From positions 15,273,088 through 15,337,087 of the forward strand of contig NC_069124.1 of assembly GCF_026914265.1 (NCBI RefSeq): a stretch of DNA of 64,000 nucleotides. The letters are read 5' to 3'. The notes under the pieces were generated by a model. That model saw only the letters and a program-made list of their open reading frames with translations. It ran no database searches and was not told the origin of the DNA. The stretch comes from Mya arenaria. Its lineage: Eukaryota > Mollusca > Bivalvia > Myida > Myidae. A program made the position numbers and the translations under genes. Below, piece by piece: positions 37,259-48,350 of the stretch (position 1 is its first letter; each line of letters opens with the position of its first letter).

Positions 37259-37337
37259 CTGCATGACATTGATATAGTAAACAAAGTGAACAATTATTGA
37301 AACATTTGTCAACACTGAAAGAAAATTGTAAAATTTA
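37054..37337. repeat. small inverted duplication around a transposase exon
   Basis: About 90 bases of intron (37054-37146) recur inverted at 37248-37337, including 'TTACAATTTTCTTTCAGTGT' and 'CAATGTCATGCAG'. The loop between them is the transposase exon with LGDSGY. This hairpin abuts the inner end of the right 6.2-kb arm, so it marks the junction where the large palindrome was made. Confidence 0.85.
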
Positions 37338-38326
37338 TATTTATATATATATATGCAAACATATGTTAAATTAGAAAATGAAAACAACCTTTCACCGGGT
37401 GCATTAACCCCTCTTAATATGATTAAAGATTCAGTTAAAAATGATTTCTTTTGACATACAAACACCCAGTACTGACATGTATTTACTATTTAACACTCTG
37501 TTAATCAAATCCTAATACATTGAAATAACCAAAAAGCACTTAATACTGTGTTTAGACAATGTATGGAGCCTTTTTGTTTAATGTTGTTGAAAGAACCCTT
37601 TCAAATTTACAAAATTAAATTGACAATATTTGTAAATTCAATCCATTTAAAAAACACATTTATGGTATTATTATTATTTTTGGTCAGTGTGGTTTGTTGA
37701 TTTCAATGTTTACTTACATACTGGATTACCAGACATTTTCTGAAACAATATCTGAATATACAACTGATTTTTTCATATTAGGTTTTTAATACATTTAATT
37801 TTATTAGATTCAATACATAATATGAAACAGCTTTGTTTCAAATTATTTTATTTTTTTGCTCTCTTGGTTGCAATTTACTGCCTTCTAAAGGCTGTTTACC
37901 CTCGTGTAATTCTCCCCCCTCCCCCCCCACCAAAATCATATATTTTTTCCAAGTTAATTAATGAAGGCTACTTTAATAAATAAAAAATTTCTTGAAAATG
38001 AACAAAATCTCTACAAGACTTACTCTTTCACATGATAATGTATTCATAAAAAGGTAAATACATGTATATTTGCCATTACTTAAGCCAATGTGACCTGTTT
38101 ATTTTTCCCAAAGTGAACCTTTTTTCCAAATTGCAAGGCACAGGCTGTAAAAATAATCTCCCAAAAAATCACTGAAAATCTATACTATTAAAGTGTATCA
38201 ATTCATTAATTCAAAAACATTAAAGAAAACAAGTTATTTGCGGTGTTAACATAATTATTCTGAAATTGAACAGTAGTGTTCTTAAATTTCTGAATAAGAA
38301 CATTCCATTGTTTCTCTAAATTACAG

Positions 38327-38489
38327 AATTGTTCTGACCTGCGCTGTTTTGCACAATATCTGTAAAGCGCGGAACATACCAATGCCAGACGTGATTGATG
38401 ACGGCGGCAATGCTAACAACATGGACAACAACATTGCTCCTCAACATGGTATGCAGTACAGAGATTACTTCGCCAACACCTACTTTTAA
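38327..38489 (+). CDS. transposase last exon, right-arm copy
   Basis: A mirror copy of 34119-33957: acceptor TTACAG, then IVLTCAVLHNICKARNIPMP to YFANTYF and TAA at 38487-38489. No upstream transposase exons lie on the + strand before it, so this copy is an orphan exon. Confidence 0.8.
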
Positions 38490-38968
38490 GCAGTACATGT
38501 AAGTTTTTTTTATTATACCCTCTATAATGATATATAGAGATTAACCGATGAATTAAAAAGGATATTTCAATAGGTGAAATAACATTTTGATACCATTCTT
38601 TAATTTTTTAAATTTAACAAGCTCCTACTGAAAGGAAATGCATATACAAAATGAACGTGCAAAGTGCTGGTACACACTTTTTATGATGTCAATTCTGAAA
38701 TGACATTACATTTGCCTAAATTTTGGCCGGTTGCCTGAAAAACTTCCAATAAATTTTAATTATTTTATCTCATATATTTATGCATATAATAAAAGAAGTG
38801 TTGATTTCAGTGTAAGATAGCAAAATATTTCACATTGTAAACCCAGAAGCCAATATTTCACAGATGAGCTACACCAATTGTGAAATAGAGATTTTGGTGG
38901 TCACTCCGTGAAATATATTATGATCTTATACCTGAACATTAAAAGTACAAATGAATCCGAGGCTATAA

Positions 38969-41900
38969 TCATTCTTCGCCAAGCTGTTTTTTGAGCACCC
39001 TGATCTGGAGCCGTAGCTTCTCTTCCCACAAACCTTGCATCACAGTATGGCAGGAACAGGTGCAGATCACTGAGTCACTGTTGCAAACAATAAGTCAGTT
39101 TTAATTACAAGTATAAAAAGAAACTTGAGCTATCACTAAAGGTGATTTGAACACCCCAAACAAAGTTACCACAGAAACAGGTTTGCCATATAAGTATAAG
39201 CATTTTGTATAAAGTTTCATTCAATAACATATTATAAGTTAACTTGGTACTGATAAATACAGTACAAGAATTGATTGTGAGACTTTCTTCTACTTTGTAC
39301 ATACATATACAGTTCATTTATTAACAGTGACAACTTTTATCCTTTGTTTTAGATTGTGCCATGGCCTGAAATCATTGGATGATGTGCTGATGAAAAGTTT
39401 ACAACTTCATTTTATGAATAGACATTATTCACACAGTTTGCAGTAAAAAAATTGGCATGAATGTGTTACTTACATGTTGTATGTCTCACTGGTCACATTA
39501 AGGTCTGTCACCATCTGAACTGGGCTGAAAGAAAAAAAATATTTCATTACATTAAAAATGAATAGCTTGAGAAAAATGACTTATAATATATTGATGTATG
39601 AAGAACATAACAGCTGCAAGTTTTAACCACTATTGAAGTATAATTGTACTTCATTGTATAATATAAGTTGCAGAGATTATAAGGTGACCCATTATGGGAT
39701 ATACAGGGGAAAGGAAACCATATCTGGTGAGAGCAAACCCTGAAATGGTACTACATGTATACATATTTGCTGACCCAATATTGAAAAATATGACCAGCCC
39801 TGGACCAATATATATACACACACAAGTGAATTTCAGCATTAACATGCACTCTCAAAAATTGACCGTTTTGGCAACTCCTTATAATAATAATAAATGATAC
39901 AGTCCTGAAAAGTTACCTGTAATTTGTAACCAAGTCTTCACTGGCACTAAGACTTGCATTGGAACTGGCACTTATTCCCCATGTTGATGCACTGTAATGG
40001 TTTTAGGAGATATAAATACTTGGTACAAATAATAAAATACAGATATCATTTACAATTAAAGTAGTTGGAAAAAAACAACACACAATAAAATTATTGCATT
40101 TTGAATTTTGAATTTGCATTCTCAGCTTTTCACATAGCCCTGTTGTTGTTGTTCTTGTGGCCTCTTCCTTTGTTCACTTGAACTAGATACAAATTTTCTA
40201 TTTATTATATATAGTGATAGCTTTCATCACAATCTAAACAGAAATGTATCTGTATGAGATAACTGATAATATGTATAACCAGTTTACATATTAACTTAAC
40301 TGTCAGACAGTATATTTGCAAATTGATATTGTTTCTTAATCCTAACATTTATTTTAAAAGTTGCTTTTACTATAGCCATACTTTTACCTGTTAAGATCAC
40401 TCCCAATAGTTGTGGAAATGCCTGTGGACACACTGAAAAATATAAACAGTTTTCTGGTTTATGATTGCAATGAAATTAAAATGTTCAGTTTGTGATACAT
40501 AAAACATTTATGAAAACAGTTTAATCAATCAAGATGCATTCACTACCTGAACAATTTGTTAAAAATATGTAACTTCATTCTTTTTATAAAAGTTCTTTGT
40601 ATGTACAGTGTTAATACTTATTAATGCACCCACTCCTGGAAGAATTGAGTGCTTATTTATGTTTCATCTATGAGCATGTGCTGCAGGTGAACAATTAAAA
40701 AATGATAACCCCATTAGTTATTACATGTCATTAGCTTTATTTATTTAATCTTTACAATTTTATAAGCAATAACAAACACTTGAATGAATGCATTTTTTTT
40801 ATTTATCGCAGTGTTGTCTTTCTATATATGAATGATACTATGAAAATATTAGTCTGATGCACTAAGGAAACATGGATAAGAAGAGTGGTTCTAAAGTTAA
40901 GGTGTTTGCAACTCGCTTAAAATGTAAGAGGCTAGAAATCAACATGGTGAAAAATCTCATATCTGATCGCAAAAGAAACCAACCCTGCTTTTACATTAGA
41001 AATGGGTAGCGAGAAATCCCAGTATTTAGCTGTTTAATGGTAACAAAAGCAGTATCTGTTACACTCAATATGGTCGGGAGGTTACTATTACAGCTATACA
41101 TGCAACGATTAATGAGTTTACTTGTTGGAGGGCAGCTGTAGAAATCCCGAGTCCATTGGCATTCCGGCCTGGGCGGAGATTCCAATTAGGCTGCAGGCTT
41201 TTTTCCCAACTACAGATATTACAGCATCTGTCAATAGACCAATGGTCCCAGCATTAGGTCCACCACCTGGAATAAGTGCAGTGTAAATGATTATCATTGT
41301 GGAACATAATCGAAAAAATGGATAAACAATAGTAATTCCTTGTATTAAGATTTTTTGATACATGATCAACTGTTGCAATATTAAAATGATAAATTTGCAA
41401 ACACAAGACATATGTTTTTCCTTACTAGTGTCATAAATGTATTTATAAACAAATCCAACACAAAGGTTCTTTTGAAGGTAACCGAGTTAAATTTGAAAGA
41501 AATACGCATAAAACACGGTATTTCTTCTTTGTGAGACTATAGTAGACCATAGTAAATCTTTAAGCGTTCATCAATCATTAATATTGTTTTGCGCTTTCAG
41601 CTATTAAATATACAGTTAAAATCTTGTTAGGCCTTAAAAAGAAATATGTCTGTTTCGGGTAACCCGACCTTACCTATAAAAATGTGATGACCCTAACTAT
41701 TTTTTTTTCCGTTTCTGAGCAAAAAAAGTATTCGTTAGCGAAAAGAGAGTAACGAAGGGCGGATAAATGCAGATTTTAATCAGAATTATTGTTTATATGA
41801 TGAAACAAAGTCAGGCAATGACAGTAATGTAGGAAAGACTGCCATGTGCAAGAAAACACTCTGAACTTACGACAGATTTTGAAAAAAAAAAAATAAAAAA

Positions 41901-43140
41901 AATAAAAATCCCTACCTACCCTACCTAGAAATTTTGGGAAGGTTACCCTAAACAAACATTTTCTTTTTGGCCTTATCAGTATTTAATTTTTTCTATAAAT
42001 TCATTATTTAGTAAGTAGTTGTATGGTTTTTCAGTCAAAAGTGATGTATGTTTTACATGTGAATGTATTGATTTTGAATAAGATTGTCACTTCAATTATA
42101 TGACACACAATATGAAGAATAAAAGTTTATATAAAGAAAAGCCATTTTGACAGCAATTTTATCCATAAAGTGCATTACTTTTGTGTACTGAACATAGAAT
42201 ATGAATAGCAACAAAAATACATTTAATGAATTTAATGAATTATACCAGTTTTTTGTTGATTTTGGATGTAATCTTGGTATAAGTTTTTATGCCTCTGCAC
42301 CAAGTTGTCCCACTTCTTCAGAAGATCAATGGATGAGCGTGGGAACTCTGACCCAGCGTTATACATCTTTGGTATGGTCTCCTCCCACATGTACCGCTTG
42401 GTTTTTGTTGTAATAGCTTAAACAAAAACAAAAAAAACAATAAGAATAGGTGAGTCTGTAGCTCTTTAAAATGCACTCAATGTGTCTAAATTCAAAACTT
42501 TCTAATACAACGCTAAAAAAAATGTATGTGAAAAAGTTTTGATACACACATAAGATCACACTAGTCTCAATATTTCGACTGTTCGGTCTGACTATTGAAC
42601 AAACCACAGGGGCAGGGTGTGTAGTTGGAATTTTGATTATCTTAACTTTGTACATTACAAAGATAACAGAATAAAAATTCCAAAAAACATTGTTTTTGTA
42701 AGTTATCAATAGTAACAAGTTCACCATCATTATAAATGAGACTTGGATTTAAAATAAAATGGGGGGGGGCGTGGTCAAAGGGGTGTGTCAAATCAACAAC
42801 GCACTCTGCTGCCTCTGTGATACAAACATGTATACATGCAATTTGGAAGTTACTGTAGTTATAATTTAGCGATGATTTATCACTAGTCCTTTAGTATCCA
42901 TTCGTTCTGTTTCGTACAGTCAGGATGCAATATTGTAACAGTTGCCGTCAGTTGGCACTGACTACTGCTTAGATATATTTTAGTTGTACAGATATACTCA
43001 CAGGGTGTGTGCTTTCTATGCACGTATTGGTAACGGGTTAGATTTTGTGTTCCGCTTGGTCCTCCCATAACCTCTGCCAACAGCATACAATCATGCAGGG
43101 AAAAATTCGGAGAACGTTTCTTGACCTCTTGTTTTTCCAT
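38969..43140 (-). CDS. Harbinger MYB/SANT-like DNA-binding protein, right copy
   Basis: A mirror copy of the left gene: start ATG at 43140, stop near 38969, seven exons at mirrored positions. Small differences exist, for example an Asn to Ile change in the fourth exon (GISTTIGS versus GISTTNGS), and the splice sites that I checked are kept. Two intact MYB-like genes in one element are unusual; together they face inward, each convergent with a transposase tail. Confidence 0.8.
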
Positions 43141-43457
43141 ATTTACAAAGGTAAACGATGACAAATGCCGTCTGCACGATATATTTAGTGCGCACTTCCT
43201 TATTCCGGTTCTATTTTTGTGCTGGAAAATACCGGAATTCCAGCTTCCGGTTCTATATTTAGTTGGCGAACTATTGGAATTCCAATTTCCGTTCTATATT
43301 TAGACACGGAATTACCGAAGTTCCTTAGAAACGCGGATAGATATTTTTTAAGGTTAAAAATAAAGATAAGGAATATTTTACGAACGATTTCCTTAAGATT
43401 TTTTAGGAATACTACTTAAGAAAATCTTCTTTTTTTTCCTTACCTCAGGAAATTATT

Positions 43458-43511
43458 CAAGGATAAAATATTACTTAAAATAAATAGTAAGATGCTTCTG
43501 TAATACGGACC
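43458..43511 (-). repeat. Harbinger right terminal inverted repeat
   Basis: Ends CTTCTGTAATACGGACC, the complement of the left end, followed by CAG at 43512-43514, the second copy of the 3-bp target duplication. Confidence 0.85.
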
Positions 43512-43514
43512 CAG

Positions 43515-45120
43515 ATGTACAAAAATAATGCAAAACATGAACAGCAAATTCACAAATTCTGCTGTGTTGAAATTTAAAAAAAATCAAACATGAGATTGTA
43601 TGAAAAAGCTTCTTTTTTATTTTCAAACATGTTAAATCTCACGATCATAAGCCATATGTACAAAAATAATGCAACTCTGAATTGTAATTGCATGCTCTCA
43701 ACAGCAAAATATGCATCGAAAATTGCGAAAAATTGTGAAAAATCTAGAAGTTGACGAGGGATCTCAAGATTTCAATAAAACGAACTATAGGCTTTATTTC
43801 ACACAATATTTCATGAAAAAAAAATCAAATCTTCATAATGTTCAAAATCTAGAAATTAACGAGGTATCTCAAGATTTCATAAAAAAATTATAGGCTCCAT
43901 TTATTCAAAATTATAGGCTCATGCAATTCTTTCAAAAAAAATAACAAATTTCAATATTGTGAACTCGCGTCCATGTAGCACGCAGAAAATGTTCTTGCTT
44001 CAAAAAACTAGCTCCGACATGAAATTTTCATATTCAATCTTTTTTTTTTTCAAACAATTGAGATATCACAATCATAAGCCATATGGACAAAAATAATGCA
44101 ACTCTGAATTTAATTTCATGCTCTCAACAAAAAATATGCATCGAAAATTGTGAAAAATTGTGAAACTCTAGAAATTAACGTGGGATCTCAAGATATCAAA
44201 AAACGAACTATAGGCTTCATTCTTCAAAAATTATAGGCTTCATAAAACTCACTCAAACACTCAGATTTCAAAACCTTCAACATTTGTGCTCTGAAACTAG
44301 CGTTCACACCAGTTTTCATGAGAAAAAAAAATTACAAATTTCACAATCATAAGCCATATGCACAAGAAAATGCAGCTAAGTCCATGAAACTTGAAAAATT
44401 GGTATCTTATTGAAACTGGCGTTCACACAAAATTTCAAAAAAAGTTATAGGCTTCATTTATTCAAAAAATTATAGGCACATGCAAATCTCACAGATCTCA
44501 CAATCATAAGCCATATGCACAAAAAAAATGCAGCATCAAGTCCATGAAACATGAAAAATTGATATCTTTCTGAGACTGGCGTTCACACAAGATCTCATGA
44601 AAAAAATCAAATCTTCATATTGTTGAAAATCTAGAAATTAACGCGGGATCTCAAGATTTCAAAAAAAAAATATAGGCTTCATTTATTCAAAAAAATTATA
44701 GGCTCATGCAAATCTTTCAAAAAATTATAGGCACATGCAAATCTCAAAAAAAATACAATTTTCACAATCATAAGCAATATGCACAAAAATGCAGCATCAA
44801 GTCCATGAAACTTGAAAAATTGATATCTTTCTGAGACTGGCGTTCACACAAGATTTCATGAAAAAAATAAAATCTTCATAATGATCAAATTCAACAAATC
44901 AACATTTGCAGCAAATCTCACAGATCTCACAATCATAAGCCATATGCACAAATTCCACCAAGTCCATGAAACTTGAAAAAAATGATATTTTGCTGAAACT
45001 GATTTCACATAATCTTCATAGAAAAACTACTTCATTCACAGATTTCAAAATCTCGAGCCATTTGTACAAATATAATGCGGAATCAAGTGATAATTCTGGA
45101 ACTATTTCATATGAGCGTAT
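43515..45120. repeat. degenerate ~160-280-bp tandem repeat array
   Basis: About six copies of 'CACAATCATAAGCCATATG' (near 43645, 44068, 44345, 44504, 44764 and 44929) are each followed by A-rich sequence. Recurrent modules are 'AAGTCCATGAAACTTGAAAA', 'TGAGACTGGCGTTCACACAA', 'AAATCTAGAAATTAACG' and 'AAAATTATAGGCTTCAT'. The modules recur in the same order but with variable loss. No open frame of note. The array lies within the virus-like element next to the Harbinger insertion and could be a cis-acting homologous-repeat region. Confidence 0.75.
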
Positions 45121-45539
45121 AAATAAAAACGGTAAAAAAATATTCCTAACCTTTTATGCACAATTATAATGCGATGCGCATTAATTTTGGCCATCGGGTA
45201 TATAAGCTCCACATTTTTCAATATTCGTCATTCCAGTAGCAAGCTCTTAGCTCAGAAGTGCTGTTAGTCTGCTGGGATTGAACTTCTCAGATTTCTCCTC
45301 GCACTATGAACTTGGTGCATCAGAGATACAGAGAAAATATCTGAGAGGTTTTTTGACCTTCTGGTTTGAACATGAGAACCGTATGTCGCGATACCTCATA
45401 GTTTTTCGCTCTTGAGTCTGGCCAGCTCATGTTGTCGATCACTTTGACATCACCTGACGAATACGATCATTCTCTGTGATAGCCATTAGATCATATACAA
45501 AAAGCGATTTTGGCAAGTGATTTGTTATTTGCGTCTGGT
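45121..45539. other. non-coding stretch, nothing recognised
   Basis: Higher in GC than the array before it and without an open frame. It contains a TATATAAG string at about 45199-45206 followed by AAGCTCTTAGC, which could be a core promoter for a non-coding transcript through the structured repeat that follows. Confidence 0.3.
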
Positions 45540-45960
45540 AGCATGAGCATAGAAGTATAGCTTCGACGAGATTTGTTTCTCATTGCTCAATATGCTACGG
45601 TCTTGGATGCAATGCAATGATTTTGTCAACTTCGCAAAAACATTTTGGCAAAAGTAAAATTTGAGAGGCTACCATGAGTATGGAGGTGTCGTTAGACCAG
45701 CTTAGTATTGGTGTAAGGTGATGTACAGTACCAATACTAGGAACCGCTCATGGTCATCATGTCGCGCTACAGGCAATGAAAAATAGGGAGTGGCAACCTC
45801 GATGTATCGCTGTGGTCCGACACTCCACACAGTCTTTACAAAGAGAGTGGAAAACACAAGCAATCGGATGCTTATTCCTAAGTGTGCCCTGTCGAGTAAC
45901 TGCCTTTAGCGCTGCCTCAGTTTTTTTCAAAATTCAAAATTCAAACTTCAATCGCTTCTT
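45540..45960 (+). repeat. structured direct repeat, copy 2
   Basis: Same orientation and order as 28170-28760, with about 85 percent identity by eye. The stem AGTATTGGT..ACCAATACT and the outer pair CATGAG..CTCATG are kept, while the loop is 10 bases longer. Conservation of the stem with a changed loop suggests an RNA structure. Confidence 0.6.
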
Positions 45961-46968
45961 TGCTCATAAGTTGCGATACATAAAAGGAAATGCTTTCTGA
46001 GATTAAAGTTAGCATTTCCTGCCTGCAAGTAAAGCGAGCAAATATGCCTCTATGTGCTTAAGAGGTGTGTTTGAAAGTGAACTCTGTAGCCTTCTCTTAG
46101 ATCAAAAGAGAAATAAGTCTACGAGTTTTCGAGCCTAGCTTGTGGTTTTGGGTACTTGAAGTTGATCGCATATTTCCAATCGTTCACTGATCGATCTATG
46201 CGGCTGTAGCACTCGATTCTTGCTTCAGTATAGCCATTCATGTATCTGAGATCATAAGTTCGGCGTTGTGCCTACAACGAGTCAGCAATACCCCGTTTGT
46301 TACACCCGAGTAGTCCAGCACTCTACATTATAGGTGTAGCAAATTGTAGAAGGTCGCCTGGAAGGCCTCTAATGGGTGCTGATTTTGCGTAGTGTATGAT
46401 ACTAGGAAAATAGGTTTCTGGCTCAGAGTTACCATTTTCCGACCTCGCTGATGCCGTGGGTAACCTGACCAATGCCAGTCACAAGTCTGGATGAAAAACA
46501 GGGAGTGACAACATTGCATAACAAAAATACTTTTCACATTGAATGTTTGACATTATAACAATTGTAAACATTTGCTTGTGTTTGATTTCATGAAAACAAT
46601 TGTGTATAATTATGTATATTGATATGTTTGCAATGTTATGAATACTATGCATGTTTGTACTTTGTTATCTGCTTACATTTTGAATAAAACATAAACTGAA
46701 ATTAGAAGCATTAGTTGTATATGAGAAATTTTCAATAGTTATGCAACGATTGAGTGAAACAAAATTTAAGCATCATGAAGACTTTCGTCTTTTGAAATGC
46801 TTCAAACTGCAAAGCTCACTTCACTTTCACGTGAAAGCAATTTTTAAATTTCATCTCATATAAATCTTCAAACATAAGAAAAAACTCATGTTTCCTTTGC
46901 ATTATAATTTCAAGCTCTTATAATCTTCACTTCTCAGTCATTTATTCATTCTTGAGTTGAAGTCAAAC
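45961..46968. other. non-coding stretch with possible third weak repeat copy
   Basis: A weak match to the structured repeat lies at about 46440-46520 ('GATGAAAAACAGGGAGTGAC'). Otherwise I see no gene. The last 60 bases lead into the RING gene. Confidence 0.35.
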
Positions 46969-47577
46969 ATGTCAGATACAACGTTAAGCTTAATTAGCAA
47001 TTTGGCAGATCGTGTAAAACACTGCGAATCTGACTTGCAGCAAATAAAGATATTCATTAGTACGCGAAGTAGCAAGCGCACTTTGGACGTGCTAAGAAAA
47101 TTTCTTTCACTACTTCACAAATGTGTGAAAATATTGCAAAATACAGCGATTTCCATTAAACCTCCAAACAAGGTGTGTAAACCGAAACAGAAGACCGGAG
47201 ACCTATTGTCACAGGTTCAAAAGCTAAAAAATGACTTGAAAAATTTAAAAACAGACTTGAACAACATTTCACAGCGCTGTGGTAGGGAGAAAGAAGTTAA
47301 CATTTTGGCTGACATGCGATTAGTATCCAAGATATTTCGAAAGACCACCACACTAGGAGACCTTCTCTGGCATCACCTCAGCATGAAAGAAGAAACGCGA
47401 CAAGAGTTGCAACTACAAAACGATGAAAAAAACATTTGTCAAATTTGTGTTACGGACAAAAAGTGTATTGTGTTTACGCCTTGTGGCCATTTGACGTGTC
47501 ATGCATGTTCAATCAAAACTAGTAAATGCTATTTTTGCAGAACTGTTGTTATTGGAAAATATCAAATTTATGAATAA
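46969..47577 (+). CDS. virus-like C-terminal RING-finger protein
   Basis: An intronless frame of 202 residues starting at ATG 46969 (MSDTTLSLISNLADRV). The first ~145 residues are helical and basic, with a coiled-coil stretch (LSQVQKLKNDLKNLKTDLNN). The last ~45 form a C3HC4 RING: NICQICVTDKKCIVFTPCGH, LTCHAC, then CYFC. This resembles the RING of IAP-type proteins and of many large DNA viruses and would act as a ubiquitin ligase in the cell. AATAAA overlaps the stop. It belongs with the intronless genes at 20258-23161, now separated by repeats and the Harbinger insertion. A host RING gene is possible, but lack of introns and the neighbours argue for virus-like origin. Confidence 0.65.
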   Translation: MSDTTLSLISNLADRVKHCESDLQQIKIFISTRSSKRTLDVLRKFLSLLHKCVKILQNTAISIKPPNKVCKPKQKTGDLLSQVQKLKNDLKNLKTDLNNISQRCGREKEVNILADMRLVSKIFRKTTTLGDLLWHHLSMKEETRQELQLQNDEKNICQICVTDKKCIVFTPCGHLTCHACSIKTSKCYFCRTVVIGKYQIYE

Positions 47578-47839
47578 ATCGTAAACAATTATTTGTATTT
47601 TTGCTTTCTGATTATTTCATTTTCCGCTAAGGTGAACTGTGCTAATCACTCAAACACTACCAGTTCTGATTTACACAGCTATGTTGTAGACAGCCGCAAT
47701 ACACTAGTTAGCTCAAATTTCTAACATTGGTTAGCAAAGTTGACGAATGCAAGCTCGAGAAATAATGTATACGCTTTTTTGCGCACTTCAAACTATTTAA
47801 ACATACAGCGGGGACTGTACTATTCACACTTCACTTACT

Positions 47840-48139
47840 ATGGCAAAACGATATACTGACATCGTTGGGTTTGCTGGACTACAGTACAATGATTATTTCA
47901 AAACATTCTGTTGGGAATGCCAATTGTGTTGTGTTGGAGTCTTTACCGTAGAACCTTGTCAACGACATGATCTTTTGAACATTTTCCCTCCAGCTGGCTA
48001 CTGCCAAAACTGTTTTCGATATGTGTGGTACTGTAATGATTGTAAGGCTGATGGAACGCCACCAAAAGTGCGAATGAGAAACTATTGTTTGTCATGTTTC
48101 TTCCACCGATTTGAAAATCTTGCAATCTTGGCCGGCTAA
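47840..48139 (+). CDS. virus-like Cys-rich (zinc-binding) small protein
   Basis: An intronless 99-residue frame, MAKRYTDIVGFAGLQYNDYF... Cys pairs are spaced through it: CWECQLCC, CQRH, CQNC, CNDC, CLSC plus a late His. These could bind two or three zincs. The leader 'TTCACACTTCACTTACTATG' resembles those of the cluster. AATAAA-like signals follow at about 48190-48200. No family recognised. It is the last gene of the virus-like block. Confidence 0.55.
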   Translation: MAKRYTDIVGFAGLQYNDYFKTFCWECQLCCVGVFTVEPCQRHDLLNIFPPAGYCQNCFRYVWYCNDCKADGTPPKVRMRNYCLSCFFHRFENLAILAG

Positions 48140-48266
48140 CCCTGACTTGGTTGAAGAAAGTTTTCGATTTGACAATTATCTTGTTTCACAAAATAAAAAA
48201 TAAAAACTTGAAATAAATTACTTTGTTTTTGTATCTGATACCAAGACGCTCATTTTTTTCTGATGA

Positions 48267-48350
48267 TTTTCAATTTTCATTTTCAATTTTCATTTTCAAT
48301 TTTCATTGTAAATTTTCATTGTAAATTTTCACATTTGTCAATTTTCATTT
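48267..48350. repeat. 12-bp tandem repeat (TTTTCAATTTTC-like)
   Basis: Seven or so units of 'TTTTCATTTTCAA' or 'TTTTCATTGTAAA' follow the poly(A) region of the last virus-like gene. It may mark the edge of the element. Confidence 0.8.

Larger units (their letters stand above)
28934..43514. mobile_element. giant palindromic PIF/Harbinger transposon
   Basis: Two inverted arms, 28937 to about 35119 and about 37340 to 43511, are almost identical and flank a 2.2 kb spacer. The outer ends are perfect terminal inverted repeats starting GGTCCGTATTACAGAAGC, and the whole is bracketed by CAG on both sides (28934-28936 and 43512-43514), the 3-bp target duplication expected of PIF/Harbinger. Each arm holds a MYB/SANT-like gene and the last transposase exon in convergent order. 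The spacer holds two more transposase exons, a LINE fragment and a smaller palindrome. A normal element has one copy of each gene; here the half with the transposase start and the second native end has been replaced by an inverted copy of the first half. Small sequence differences between the arms argue against a trivial assembly fold-back. Confidence 0.85.

Noticed and set aside
28937-43511. Palindrome as pure assembly artefact
   Set aside because: Arms differ by scattered single bases and small indels, and the outer ends carry a proper 3-bp target duplication. Read-level confirmation is still needed.
43515-45120. CRISPR-like array
   Set aside because: Units are long, irregular and A-rich with degenerate modules in eukaryotic DNA; no cas-like neighbours.
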